From: Euwallacea fornicatus
Taxonomy: Eukaryota; Arthropoda; Insecta; Coleoptera; Curculionidae
NCBI RefSeq assembly: GCF_040115645.1
Contig: NC_089542.1
Location: forward strand, 4,154,001 to 4,218,000
Length of the DNA stretch: 64,000 nucleotides
Reading direction: 5' to 3'
This document shows, piece after piece, positions 24,287-38,300 of this stretch; within the stretch, counting starts at the first letter, position 1; each line of letters begins with the position of its first letter. The position numbers were made by a program, and so were the translations under genes. Under the pieces are notes generated by a model. That model had not been told where the DNA came from and searched no databases. It was given only the letters and a program-made list of their open reading frames with translations.

Positions 24287-27200
24287 TTATGATCTGTAGT
24301 CTTCCACGATTTCAGGCATGCCTCCGATATTGTTCAACATCTGCAATTCAGCAAAGTCGAGGGAACCGAGACCCTCTTTCAGTTGCTCGTCCAGGAACTC
24401 ACTTTCTAGTTGGCGACTAATATCTTGACCCGCAGAAAAATCTTTAAAAAAAAGCAAAACAGATGAAACAAAAGCCTAAAATTGCCGGAACTATTTTATA
24501 TATGTCGAACACTATCAATCCGTGCTATTGTGTATCGTTTCAACTTCTTTCATCGATTAATTGATCCTGCATTAAATGGACTTATCGGAAAAAGTTGCAA
24601 GTAAATGGTAACACAAAATTCTTAGATACGTGTAAGAGTAACGAGCCATATTTAAATGAGATTGTGAAAAGTTTTATTGGTATTAACCTTCAGCTTGAAG
24701 GAGTATTTAGAAAAGATATCGCCTTTTTTACTGGTTATATTGCATAAATTTAATTTCAACCTCGGAAATTTCCAAATAAATTAAAGCGGATCACGACATC
24801 TACTACTCACCTGTCAAAATGATTTCGGGTAAACTAGTGGGAGTATTAGGGGAGGTGTTCTGTAGCCCCGGCGAAGGGGAGGGAAACACAAGCTGCTGGG
24901 ACGGCGATGTACTGTAATATCCTGCATCGCTGGCAACCTCAGGCATGTTTTGCGCATGCGACATTTGTGGACTGGCTGCTGATTGGTCACCGTATGACAT
25001 TTGGCTGATGGGCGGGTCCGACTATATACATAACAGCTAATCAACGTCACTCACTTTCAGAAATTACACCTTAAATAGTCAGTTACGACTAAGTTGAAAA
25101 AAAGTAATCGGACGCATGCCCACAACTTTTTGCATGCCAATTTTCTGTACCTACTAAAAAATGGGAATGAAACACTCAACGAGGGAAGCAACGAACAACC
25201 ATTTATATTTATTTAATTAGCTACTAAGGGCATTGAAATTAATTCTCAAACTATGATATAATACTTCGAGCAGGCAATAAAGCATTCAAAAAGGGCGAGA
25301 ATAGTAGACAAAAATTACACGATCGATACAAAAAATTCATTACAAAACATATGAAGAGAAACGGAAGAGTTAGTGTTAGTACCTCGATATCCGCGGTCCA
25401 CGTACAGCCAGACTCCACTAGGCTGGCTACTAGCTGTGCCCAGTCCTACCAACACAACATGCGCGACATTTACACACTTGATGTTGACGTTTCAGTCTCG
25501 GAACAACAATACCAGACCAATAAAATTAATGGCAACTTTAAAAGGCAACACATATAACAGCTTAAACACAAGTGATCAACATGTGTCAGGGGATAGCAGT
25601 ATCTGATAGTTTATGGTGTTAATTCGAAGCCAACGAAAAAATTGGTACCACTGATCGATTTGTGTAACAACTTTGATATTAATGAATGTTATATTAGACA
25701 GTATATCTGTTTCTATAAACTGACATTTCGTTCACACAATAATTACTATATTGTAGCATTTTCTGTCGATAAATTTAATGAAGAGCTTATCATTGATGAC
25801 GTTTCTGTAACAGAATAATTGTTTTTACACCGATATCCACCGTATGTCCAAAAGCCAAAGTTATGTCTAAACCTGACTTAAATTGGCATATCTACATGCA
25901 AAACTCAATTTTAGCCACACTTAGACTTAACAGTGGCTTAGCTAAATCCACTCGAACGACTCAAAATGCCTTGAATAAGTGATAAAGGCGACGGTGATTA
26001 GTTAACAAATATGAAAGCTAGGAGGCTAATGGTTGACAAGTATGACAGATGACGGTAATTGCTGCCAGTGCACGATGTCACTAACGGACATATCCGTGGT
26101 TCAATTATTTTTGTGCGTAAAACAGTAAAAAGACCAACACTAATTGGTATAACAATTGAAACTAATTTCTGTCAATGCGTGGCATATCTAAATAGTTTCC
26201 TGACTTAATATGTAACTATTCCAACGCCTCGAAAAAGTGTAAGGCTAACACTGATTAATTCACAAATGGACATTAATGACGTCAAATAAAGATATGTTCG
26301 GTCATTGTAGGGCGTTGATAACTAATCTCTGTGGCACACAGAGATGCTTTCATAAAGGTTGACAGATTTGAAAATTTCATCACTAATGATCGACAAGTAT
26401 AACAGTTGAAGGTTATTGCTGACTCCCTTACTGACATCACTCTCATTAGATATAGTGCTCCTATACTCCTGTAATTGCAACAAATCTCTGGTATTATTAT
26501 TCCTCGAATCTTATGATTTATTAGTAATTTTCAATTCTTATTAATTAACATTTTGACACTTAAATAGTTATATTATGCACACATCAGTAAACTTTCTCCG
26601 TCGATTTTTACTATAATTTTATCCATCTAGAACATGCTATTTTGAGCTGAAAACACACAGACAAATGACTCTGCTTTGCTAGCTTTTCGACCACGTATAG
26701 TCGCCACTGGAGTAAGCTAAAAATAATGAGCATGGTGTGCGATTTTCGATTGTTATATGATGAACACGAGGGTGGCTATTAGGTGGGGGTTAGCTATAGA
26801 TGGGACTTACCACTCCCTGTTGGCAAAATAAATAAAGAAGGATCGTAGTATGGGCTTTTGAGCTCCGTGAAGAGAAAAATTGGAGATGTGTGAATGTGGT
26901 TAAGTCAACTTACCACTGTGAGTTGTTCGAAATGGAACGGCATGGGCGGGTTATGGATATGATAGTCATTTTGCAGTGGACTAGGCTCCCCAGGGCTACA
27001 AGGGGCGGAGTGGCGGCCGCCCAAAGTTGGGGATGGTTGCGGACTGGGCCTCGGACTACGGTAACCGTCCATTTGAGGTAATTGCTGAAAATACCCCACC
27101 TTTTGCATATTTTGAAGTGTCCAATCAAATTTGAATACGTAAGCATTTTCTACGAAATTGGTAAATATTTAAATTTATCATAGAGCATCGAAAAGCTCTT

Positions 27201-30200
27201 TGCTTTTGGGTAGTACCACAAAATAGTTCTAAAATAAGGGAAAAAAATTGTGCGACTCTCACTAATCCCTTGTAAGGCTTAATGAATCTGAAAACTAAGA
27301 AACATTAAAGAATTTCAAAAAAATCTTTGGAGAATCTTGAAATTTATAAATGAGTTCCTAGCTCTTTTTCAGCAGAAAAAACCTGCTAAAGACTCAAGAA
27401 ATATCTTGCATCGGGAAACCGAAAAAACTTTATATTCTTGTTTGTTATTATTACCTACATAATAATAATATAGTTTGTTTGTCTAGAAAACAATCATTTG
27501 TTTTAGCATCGTTACAGACAAATGAGAGTTCCATGGTTTTAAACTTATTTTAATTTATTTTTAAAAAATTGGACAATAAAATGCACCTACAATACAGTAA
27601 TTATTCGATCAAATATTTCAACATGATTTCCATAGAGAATTGCATCGTGCGAATTACTCAAAAATCTAGGCTGTAAGTTATTGATAACTACAGCAAGTGA
27701 AAGTCGCCAAGCATTGCAAGTGGATTAAGTTTTTCAAGTAAATAAATCGGATGTTGTACAATATTCTGTTAAATTTTAAACGTATTCTGAAAAAAATTAT
27801 TTCAAGTTTCTATGAAATTTGACGATAGAAAATGTAATAAGTTTTATTAAATCTTGTCAGTGATGTCAATGAGAAAACTTTACCTTCAATTATAATTCCC
27901 TAATACTAAGTTTCAGCTTTCTTCTTAAACTAAACACATCTTCACACCAATTAGCAGGGAAAAGACAGAAAACAAAATTCTTTGGACTATTTAAACTAAA
28001 GACAAATGCTGTGAAAATATATTGAACTTACCACTGGTGATGAAGGAGATCCTGGCTGCTGGTACATCCCAGCCATCGCGCCCAATTGCGAGAAATCTAT
28101 GTTATCTTGCACTATGTTTTTATCACTCTGAAAATCACAAAATTCCTTAATACCCAAAGATGATTAAATAGCTACAATTAGGTACTTATGATCAAAACTA
28201 CACATTAACAAACTAGAATGAGCTTGAAATTTCACGAATATACACTGACAAGAATGCTACTTTTTTGGTAAAACTAAGTTTCGGTAAAACTGGATGAAAG
28301 GGTGATTAAAGGTGATAAACCTACCTGAGACATAGATCGCTGCTGAAACCTAGAATACCTATTATTACTGGGAACTGATAAATGATTCTGAAAAATAACA
28401 AAAAGACGTGCAAAATAAACTGCAAATAAAAGGTGACGGAAGCCACACAATCAGCTAAAAGCGCTACTAAAACAGTATTAAAGTGGCTGAAATTGAGGAC
28501 ATCGAGGGGCATATTTACCGAAAGGGGTTGTGATACGGGCGGCGTAAAATTAAAGCGATTGTTGTGAGTTCGGACACCCGCCATCATACTGGTCGGGGAT
28601 AGCGTCGAAGGACTCGTATTGATGGGACTCTGAAATGAATGCAGATTAATACTAAAACTGCTGTGAGAATTTCCAAATGAGTAGCACTACTAAGACGATA
28701 ACATTGGAAAAAATGACTACAATTACAGTCATATTGAAATATACTAAAGAAACAACAGACAAAATGACAACTTGTCGACAGGAACTTGGCGATCGGCGTA
28801 TTGCCAAAGTTGTTAATTTTGTCCTTGTTTAATTTAACACAAAAATTAAATGCATCTCGAAATAAAGCCATAAATGGGCGGCGCTAGGCGGTGGCCTGAT
28901 ACATCGCATTATCAACAACAACAACAACAACGATGTTTTAAACTGCATACTAACAATTTGACTCAACGCGATAATTTATTAGCTGATAAGCGCAAACAAA
29001 TATTCTCAGATTTGAAAACAAACAATATATAAATTAAAGAATTGCGGTGTGGAGCGCAAACCTTATCAGCTTGTGTAAGGATTTGGCATTGCCAGACATC
29101 TCATCTACGACAGCGTCTAATAAAATACTTACAGAACTGTAAGGTGAACCATTGTCCTGCTCTTGGTCAATCGGGACATGGATCGGGGAGGTAAAGTCCA
29201 TGTTGGTTAAATCCGGCAAGGAGCCGGTGTTGTTGCCTATCGGGATTTGGACCATTCCCGGATCGTGGGTAGACGGATATATACTGCAATGTTGTATATT
29301 ACTATTTTGTTAACGATGATTATTGAACGGTTACTTACTGAATTCCAGGTACTCGAGGAATATCGCAGCTCGATCTTGGTCTTCCGTCTGGGTTCCTTTC
29401 AGGACCGTTCATGATAGGCAACACGCCCCATGATACTCTCTGAGATGGGTCGCTCCGTTCCATGTTCATTCCCTAAATAATTTTAGTGTTAACTTTGCTA
29501 CAAAATCATCCCAAATTTCACCTGGAAAGAAACAATAGTCAACGAGTACTCTTGATGACCTATTATAATGTTCAAACAAAGACTGCTGTTCTTAAATCAA
29601 CTTCGTTTCAAGTTTAGGTTCCTCACAAGCTCGACGTGATATGATGGTGGTCTTTTGTTAATAAAATAATGGTTATGATTTGAAAATTTAAATATTACGA
29701 AGAATTAAATTGAAAAAGTAGGTAATTTTAAAGCCCTTTCACGGCGTTTTAAATGTGAATTTATCAAACTTAGAGTTATATTTTGTATGAAAATCACCAA
29801 AACTCCGATTCAATTATAAGTTAATTTTAGTGCATCTTTAAAAAAATATGAGACATAATTGCAAAAAACAGTCAGTCGGTGGCGTAGCAAAAGATAATAG
29901 ATACATTCATAAGTTCACTTCGCATGGGAAAACCAATGTTGTTTGATTTTTTGCAGAATCAATAACTCCAATTTTTAAATAAATTTCTTAGAGCCAATAG
30001 ATCAAAGAACTGCTAACTTTATTTGGAAGATAATTCCTGTGGAGGTGTGCTTTTATTCATAATTTCTATAGAAATTATCCTCCTAGTAAAAATGCCAAGA
30101 CTTTTCGGCATTTAAGGGCCAAATGTTCAGTCAGATACTTTTCAGTAGGGACATAGTTTAGTAGGTACCTATCTAGTTTCGTATTCTCCGCATTACCTGC

Positions 30201-33200
30201 ATGGTACTCTGGTGCAATGCAGAGTCACTATGAGTTCTTCGCCACCCGGTATCCGAAGGGGGACTCAAATAAGGACCGGCAGTGGAGTAGGGCGAAGGCT
30301 TTCTATCTCGACTGCTCCGAATGGGGCCTCCAGGAGACCTAGTCCGGCTTTGTCTGGCAGATGCGTTCACCATTCGAGATTGGGGTGGTTCTTCATTAGG
30401 CTGAAATCATCGAAAATTTAAAAAATATCAATAATTTTACGGAGAATGAATTTAATTAAGACATTGTTGAGCAGAGAAAAAATAATATAACACAAATATT
30501 AGTAGATGGTCTAACCGCAAGCCTGATGTGTAGTACCTCAATTTATTGTTCCTACTCTATATGTATGTGTAGTTTAGCACTGCATGGATGTAGATTTGAA
30601 TTTGCATCATTTAAAATCTCAAATCCTTGGGGGAAATAACAAATCCGAATTCCAAAGATGGTCACATTCCAAATAAGGCAGATGCTTTATTATTTTTATT
30701 GTTATTTGTTTATTTTAAGATTCTGGGATTTATAAAACAAATGCGTCCTCGGTTTAATTAACACAATAAAGAGTTGCTTTTCATTTTAACACCACGAGAT
30801 AATGAAAATAAATTAGACACATATGCAAACTTCTTGGCTTCTAACAACTATTTTACTAGCGGATTTATCCCGCAGTAAGAAAAAAACTGATACGCATTTG
30901 AAACTGAAAGAATCATTTAAAGGTTACGACAAAAATTTATAAAATTAATTTTTAGCTAATAAACGTAATAACCAGTTTTAGTCCTATTTGCACAGTACAG
31001 CGCGAACTGGTTTCTTCAGAGAGGGAATTTAAAGTTAAAATAGTTACTTTACAGTTTTAAAAAAAGACCATAAACGCAGGGTGTCCTTGGCAATCCTCTT
31101 GACAAATCGCTAGAATTTTAATCAAAAATATTTACATGAGAAGCGCGTTTAGTAAATCGTTTTAGATTTGCATAATTTTAATTAAGCAAAGCGGACAACA
31201 GACGAAATCTGTATATGGTGGGCTTGTTTCCGGTTGTCTAACCGACCTGATAGCCTGTGACCTTAGGCTTTATATACAGAGTGTTTGATAAAAATACCGA
31301 CAAACTTCAAGTGCTGTAGAACTGTTGAAAACAAGTATTTAGAACGAATAAAGTTAGATCCGAAATCGCTTCGTTTCCAAGATATAGAGTATTTAATTTT
31401 TAATATATATATATATATATATGTATAATATAAATAATAGACGAAATTTTGAAAATTTACTGTCAAATAGTCATCGTTTGTTTTCTTTGTATTTTATATT
31501 GATTTATGTGCATTTACGTAAAACATTAAATTATAATACATTTTGTTATAAGTCTTTTATTTCTTCTGATCAAAATCATTAATTTGCGGACAATTTTTTA
31601 AACAAAAAATTTACCTTCGCGTCCTCCACCTCTACTAAAATTAAATTAAATTAATTTCTCCTAGATAATTGAAAAAAATAGCACTTGGAAATCTATACCG
31701 GTTTTTTTGCATGTACATGAAGGAGAAATAATTTTTTTATCTCGAAAACCACTATCTGAGCAACAAAACACTAAAAGGCCTTTTTCATTAAGAAATAATG
31801 GAATATTATGAAAAAAATATTCATATTAAAAGTCAGTGGCACACTAATTTTTTTTATTAAAAACATGCCATTGAATAATCGCACAAACGCCGCTGGTGAC
31901 TGTGCGGCCATTCAAATGAAATGAAAATATATATTCTGCTTACTCAGAAACACGCACATTTATTCCGCCATAGCATGTCGTAAATTTTATCTCCGTGTCT
32001 CAAACGTTTTTGAAATATGAAAAAAAAAATAAATTAAAAATTAAACACCCTGTATTTTCGGAACTATGCGATTTCGGATGTAACTTTAGTCGTTCTAAAT
32101 ACTTGTTTCTATGAGCTCAATACATCTCCTGAAATTTTGTCGGTATGTTTATGAAACACCCTGTATATATCTAAAAACGACAGTTACACCTTTGGTCAAG
32201 CTAAAGAAAGAGGCTAGATTAACTGACAATGACAAAAAGAAGAGAAAAAAAATTTAGATTCTTCATCAGATCTTCAACGTCTGTTATTATCATCTTCCTA
32301 TGCACTTTCCAACATTTGTCTAAAGTTTTATCCTTCGTTAACTTCAGTCGCCCATTTCTTCAACTAAACCGAGAAACTTAAACTTCTGCTACGTCAAATT
32401 TCGACAACATCGCTTCTCTTCAAAGACCTGACACCTGTCACTACAAACAAAAAAGCAACTCCTTGTTGCCACTCATACCGCATTGTCCTCTAATCAAGTT
32501 TTAACCCTTTCTGGTGTGCTATTATCATCGACGTTGCCATACAATTAAATAAAATCAATACACATAACTCTATAATATTAAACTGGGTGTCTTGTGTTTT
32601 TAAACATAATATTCGATAAATCAATTACATTTCCAACTGTTTTTCCGTTTTGTACCAATAAAACGTGAAACAAAGCTTCTCGTGAGCGCAGTTAACGATA
32701 CATTCATTCTACTTCATTTTACGGTTTGTTTTGCTACCGAAATACGTATGTTGCATATATAATAGTATTTCGAGAGGATAATAATATAAGTTATTTTTTG
32801 CTCCCCTGTAGTGACTGGTTTTAGATTAATCCCATAATTAGAATTAAAGGTTGCTTTGGGAGAAATCCTCGTGTTCCAATATTACTATCATTCTACAGTA
32901 CACACTCTCTACAATTTGGAGAATTCTGCATTGGATCGTTAAATCGGAATTGCCTCGCAAACACGTGCGCTGGAATAGTTAAAATTACAGTCACCTCAGT
33001 GACATGTTTATTGTTTATCATGGTATGTAAATGCATTTGAATCGACGATGGTGTTGAAAACATTATACCTAAGAGTATGGGTACTATTCGTTTAAAGCCG
33101 GAATTTAACCAGCTGGTCCATTCAAGCTTGAAGGTTTCGCGTTCATCATTTCAACGAAAAAATGGACATAAGTTTCCGGTTTTTGTTTTTCACGTTTGCA

Positions 33201-36200
33201 GTTTTCACGTTTACTCTCAATTTATTTCTAAATTTACTGACTCACGAATCACAGCTGGCAACTCTGCAGTAACCTTTTTTTGTCCTAGCGCGATTGGCAA
33301 ATCTTTTTGTTGGAGGCTTACTCGGGACGTTTACAAACAAATCAAATTCGCAACTTTTTTCAGCTCCAAAAAAATGACGTACACATCTTTCCTCTACTCT
33401 TTATTTCTATGTCTTCATAATATTTATTCTTCAGTTCATTTGCTGATTAACAGAAACTGGCAACTTTGCGATCGCCTCTCTTCCTAGGACAACGTCTAGA
33501 CAAGGACCGTCAAACGTAAAGCATTGCTGTCAGTTAAATGGCAACATGGCTTCAATCTTTTTTCCAAGTGTGACATTTAAATGAAGCCCGTCAAGTGCAA
33601 AGGCATGCTATCAAACTTCAACAATAGTACTGAAAACTTAGATTTCGCAATGATGTTCCCATAGAGTCCAAATAAAAACTTACGGTTTTATTTGATTCAT
33701 GATTGATGATAGATGACCAAAGAAAACATTTCATAGGTCAAGTTCACATATTTGCAACGCACATACAACATAAATCGACTTGAAACGCTGAACAAACCAC
33801 ACAGTTGAAAGACCCATAAAATCCATATAAAAATTTATTATTATTCCATAGCGAACTACAACACAAACCCCCTCAAATAATAATTTGAAAAAACGGGAAA
33901 ATGCGTAAATAATGCCAAGGCATATATAAACTAACTAATTTTAGTAGTACGTAATAACGTATAGTTGATGGTTAAAGTTAAGGTCAAAGTGCAACTTAAA
34001 ATGTTTCCGTAAACACGGCGAATCAAAATTCGCAGATTTGCGATCTTAGAGGTTATCTTTAGAGCCGAAAACCTGATGGCTTTACCAGGGGCATTGCATG
34101 AAAATTATCATCGAGATAAAGTTGCCAGTGTTCGAATAATTGTCCCTTAAAGTAACCCATGCATCCTTGTTTTATTATCAGACGATTATGAAACATTTAA
34201 GTGTCATTATCTCATTTATTATTGGGCTAGTCTTCTCTACCAACATGCCACACGAACATGCTTCCTATAGTTCTACTTAATCATAATTGCGCAAGCACTA
34301 ATTAACTCGACTTAGCATTTGCATTAGGTTCGTATCTAAGATAGGGTGACACACTACTGTCGACAAAGGGATTAGATTTGTTTAAACTGAAGTGGGCGAT
34401 CATGAGTTGAGTGCGCAAATTTGAAAAAAATAATACATTTGAATATATGTTACTTAAAACTGAGGATTTGGCCTTAGAAGTGGAGGAACCCTGGAGAGCT
34501 ATTTTTAATTCGAGGACAAAAGGCCTTTTTCTTATCCGCAGAATGTCGGTGTTAATGAGGTATAGAGCGAAGAATGTAAATTTGCAGCCAAATGGTGCAA
34601 TGCAGGAAAGAACACTCACCCAAGAAAACTTTGCAGGCGCTAAAAATAAATTAAATATTGTAGAAATTTATGTAGCAAAAAACAAATACATAAATTATTT
34701 ATTGCACACGGGAACTACATTTCCTTGGACATCGGAAGCACAACATAAAGGCGTAAAATAAACTTTTCAATGCTAATTAGAATGTGTCATTTATTACCTC
34801 GCCATTTAGTTGTGCTAATTAACGCTTATATAAGGCAAACAATGCAAATCCCCATGATAAGAAACGACGTGCCTTTGTGTGGGTATGTGATGGGAACTTA
34901 AAGAAAATCTACTGGAGACCAAAATAAAGGGGAATCTAACTTTCTGGGATTCGAAACAGAGCAAACGCAACGGTCACCTTGGAGAGTGCGTCGCTGTCGC
35001 GCCCTGATGATGACATCTTGACACCCGGACAGGGTGCCGAAACGTCGGGCAGCGAACCGCCTCGGAAAGTGCCGAGCGCTTGGCCGGTGATGCGCAGTGA
35101 ATTTTTCGATTGTGACGACCGGTCGACGTGCGGAGATGCCACCTGAAACATCACAAAAACCTGCGAATTTTTTCGGTGTTTATCAGCCAATCGACTTACT
35201 GAAAACAGAAATATCGTTTGGTTAAAAAGTCAAGAGCTCAGATTAGAATTGATACGAGTAATTCAGATAATACGGTGCACTTATTTATTATTCAATCGTC
35301 AGAAATGATTTAAAACTACACATTTCGCAATGATTGGGTTTTGAACATGAGTGAAATTTTCACTCAACTTCAAGTTGATTTAATTATTTAATACTTACAT
35401 AAATAAAAAAATTCTAAATATGGCAAACCTCGCATATGCATGATAATGTCGCACAAATCCAGACTATTTGACGTTTATGACAATATGCAATGAACTTTTT
35501 TGACAACAATATGACTGACATAAAAATTCAAACTTTTGAATAAAGTTAAGGCAAAATTATTCATTTTGATCTTAGTTTTCATTATTTTATCGTGTTTTTG
35601 AAAATTGTTAACTCTTGGATATCATATATAAAAAAAGTTACAGTTTTAGAAATCTTAAGCCAGGGCAACTTCTCGAAAACTAACATTCTTGAGCTACTGC
35701 GATGTCTCACTGTTCACCCATATACTCATAAGCTCCTCATGTCCTACATAAAAGTAAAGTATGAAACTAACATAAATAAAACCTTACTGTTGACGTGAGA
35801 AAATTCACAGGAAGTGTCTAATTAGAGTAACTGTATATGCATTAACATTTGAGCATCGAATAAAAACGTACATTATTTTAAAAAGCACGTGGTGCGCAGT
35901 AGATGGCCACAGAAATATTTAAACCACTTGATGTACAATCCTTTTTTTACACCAAATTTAACATTATTTTATTTTTATGCTTTTTTTTTTTCAAAACAAT
36001 TACATAAACATGTTTCTAAAGACAAGGTTTTTTAGTTAGTGTTTTTTCGCCAACAAAGAGATGGAAGAAACAAAACGTCTGGCAATGGAAATGATTTTTC
36101 AGATCCCTTAGGTTAAGTTTGCAGCCTTGACCAGCAATAGGTCAGTTTCATTTAGAAAATTTAAACAAATGTATATTTTCTGATGAACTTTCTGATTGAA

Positions 36201-37902
36201 AAGAAAAACCAAACTAAATAGACCATCCAAACACACACTAGAAAGAGTTTCGAGGGAAAATACAAGTCTTTTACATCAGAAAAGTGTTGAAAACAAAGCT
36301 ACCAACATTTTAATCACTCACTTCACGTTTTATTTCTAAAAAACTATATTTTATCATATAAATATATACCAAAAGGGAAAAATGTTAGATCTATTGGCTA
36401 TATAGTTTTGAATAAATCTTTTAATACATTTTAAATAAAATAAATTGAAGTACCTCCTCAAAAATTCAATAGTTTGAGAAGATAATATAAAGTTGCTAAA
36501 AGTAGAACCAGAGGGAATATTCTAAGGTAGTTTTGTTTGACATAAAAATATGCAAGTCTGCCCCAATTTTCCAAACTTAATATCTTCTGCAGTTTTTAGA
36601 TCCCAATGATATGTACACTCACTCAGAATAAAATATTCTCTACATGGCCAATTATTGAATAATAGCATCTGCTTAATCATAATTGAATTAAGATTAACAT
36701 CAAAATTACCAAAATAGGTATCCAAATATTTTATCCTTAAATCTCAAGATCACAAATTTCAATGTTTATAAAAGTGGGGGATAGCTAATTATCACATTAA
36801 AACCACGCTAGATCTTCAGCCTATCTGCTCTCACTTATACCTCTTCAGTCAACTTTTCAATGTCAATCATGGTATCTACAAGGGATTCAGATGGATTGAT
36901 CCTATGTTTTTAAACCTATTTTCATGCTTAGCTAAAGAAAAGTGAAGAGAAAAAGAGATCCTGAGCTATATAGGTACTTGAAGAGGTACCTACCTACTTA
37001 TGGATCCTATAGAGGATATAAAACTGCTGTCATGCTAATTATTTCTGGCACACACTCAAAGAGATTCTAAAATAATGAGTAGGATAAAACAGCTCAAGAA
37101 GCATAATAAAGATTCTTAACCTCACAAAACAAAAGTTCAGTATCTCAGCGACAAGCCTATCCTGAGTACTTTCTAGTGCAATATCCACAAGGTTGTATCA
37201 ACTCAGTGCAATTAACAAAATTACTGTAGTTATTAAAGCAAGTTCCCTTATCAATGGGCAAATAAACATTACTTTAATTAGGGGTCATTAAATAATGATA
37301 AGTAAATTTCTCTTGGAAGGGGTTAATACACACTTATTAAATACAAGGCAGCTGAACCCCAACCAAATTTGATCATTGACTTTAAACCAAATTGGAAAAG
37401 TTCTATTTATTATTGATTGTTAATGCAATTAGCGGAATACAATCAGTAACAATTGCTGTTCCTGTAATAGATATTTTTCGGGTGTTTACTATTTATCCTT
37501 GTTTGGATCAATGCTTTAAACAATGACAAAGCATGACAACCCGCCAGAAACAAATGAAGGTCCATAAGAGGATTTTGTGGAATTGCAGGTTTTTGCCAGG
37601 AAAATCGGGAAAAAATGAGTTAAATTCCTTTGAGAATGAGGATTAATTGTTATTGGCAGACAGTAATAGAGTAATTAGCCTAGTACTATTATTGTGCTGA
37701 GTGCAACAGCAGGCAGAAAAATTTTGTTTACGTTCTAGCTGGGTCAGATGTGTTGCCTTAATTTCAGAGGTTAAACGGAAAGTTTCCGACGTACCTTCAC
37801 GTCCGAGACTTCTTTCATGATTTTCTCGAAGGCGGCCGTCTCCTCGGCCTGCCGATGCGTGTGCAGAGCGATTTTTTCGCTAAATTTCCTGGGATTCGCC
37901 AT
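24287..37902 (-). CDS. Crtc: CREB-regulated transcription coactivator (CRTC/TORC)
   Basis: Coactivator that binds the bZIP domain of CREB; SIK kinases and 14-3-3 proteins hold it in the cytoplasm until calcineurin dephosphorylates it (family knowledge). Coding exons: 37795-37902, 34978-35142, 30197-30400, 29339-29472, 29133-29283, 28519-28629, 28325-28387, 28032-28127, 26914-27084, 24811-25021, 24287-24441. All phases join, giving 522 aa. Residues 1-36 are the CREB-binding domain, starting MANPRKFSEKIALHTHRQAE. The main SIK/14-3-3 site is WRRTHSDSALHQS, with Ser149. FRGGSLPDV (Ser66) and NTGSLPDLTNMDF (Ser225) match the two other conserved phosphosites. The middle is Ser/Pro/Gln-rich and the acidic C-terminus (LDFAELQMLNNIGG) is the likely activation domain. 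Large introns hold repeats. Exon 2 boundaries are slightly less certain than the rest. Confidence 0.93.
25960..26460. repeat. Degenerate direct repeats in a CRTC intron
   Basis: A phrase of the form CTAATGGTTGACAAGTATGACAG at about 26,028 recurs as CTAATGATCGACAAGTATAACAG near 26,384, about 356 bp later. Each is followed by a similar GGTTATTGCTG...GACATCACT tail. A shorter related phrase lies at about 26,221-26,280. This looks like an old tandem or dispersed repeat within the intron between exons 9 and 10. Confidence 0.45.
31275..32165. repeat. Foldback element in CRTC intron 2
   Basis: The left arm starts TACAGAGTGTTTGATAAAAA at 31,275; the right arm ends with the inverted form (ATGAAACACCCTGTA) at 32,165. 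Both arms share AACAAGTATTTAGAACGA and TCCGAAATCGC in inverted orientation. An inner border word lies 108 bp in from the left (31,383, GATATAGAGTATTTAA) and 111 bp in from the right (AAACACCCTGTA ending 32,054). A (TA)n run at 31,402-31,422 lies just inside the left inner border. Part of the interior, around AGTCAGTGGCACACTAAT near 31,832, resembles the interior of the element at 58.4-59.1 kb. No coding sequence. Confidence 0.8.
32166..34977. other. Rest of CRTC intron 2
   Basis: Intronic on the minus strand. Two plus-strand frames (33077-33487, 136 codons; 34411-34761, 116 codons) show no domain, poor coding character and no promoter or splice support. I treat them as chance frames. Confidence 0.5.
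35143..37794. other. CRTC intron 1
   Basis: AT-rich intron of 2.65 kb separating the CREB-binding-domain exon from the rest of the gene. No nested gene or RNA gene recognised. First introns of regulators often hold enhancers, but nothing here identifies one. Confidence 0.55.
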
Positions 37903-38300
37903 TACTGCCGTTCACTCACACAAAAATTCACTCCGTTCTGCACTGCGCGGGTTCTCGTTCGTTCACTCTCTCTCACAAGACGCGATCCTCAATTGTTCAT
38001 GTTGTTGGCACACAATCGATAACGCAGCCGACTTGATTCCGATGCTTGGTCCGTCATTTCACCACCGCTTTTCCCCTACACGCTGCCGAAAACATAATTT
38101 TCCCAAACCCTTGATCGTAATTACGCCTAGCAATTAATTTATTCTCAGCTGGTCGACCGACTGAGCTGCTCTAAAAATTGCGTTCTCACGTTTTTCAAGG
38201 ATTGGAATTTGGAATGAAAACAATGTATGTATGGTTGCCTACATGCACGGGAAACGTCAAGCGCCGCGCCGTCGCCACGCCGCATTTTTTCAGGACCGGA
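37903..38300 (-). promoter_or_regulatory. CRTC 5' leader and promoter region
   Basis: The sequence upstream of the CRTC start codon is richer in GC and CpG than its surroundings (for example CACTGCGCGGG near 37,944 and GCGCCGCGCCGTCGCC near 38,260). It lacks a clear TATA box. This fits a broad housekeeping-type promoter, but no start site can be placed from sequence alone. Confidence 0.4.

Noticed and set aside
33077..33487. 136-codon plus-strand frame in CRTC intron 2
   Set aside because: Low-complexity, hydrophobic/aromatic composition typical of AT-rich chance frames; no domain, splice or promoter support.
34411..34761. 116-codon plus-strand frame in CRTC intron 2
   Set aside because: No recognisable domain and no flanking gene structure; lies within an intron of a well-supported gene on the other strand.
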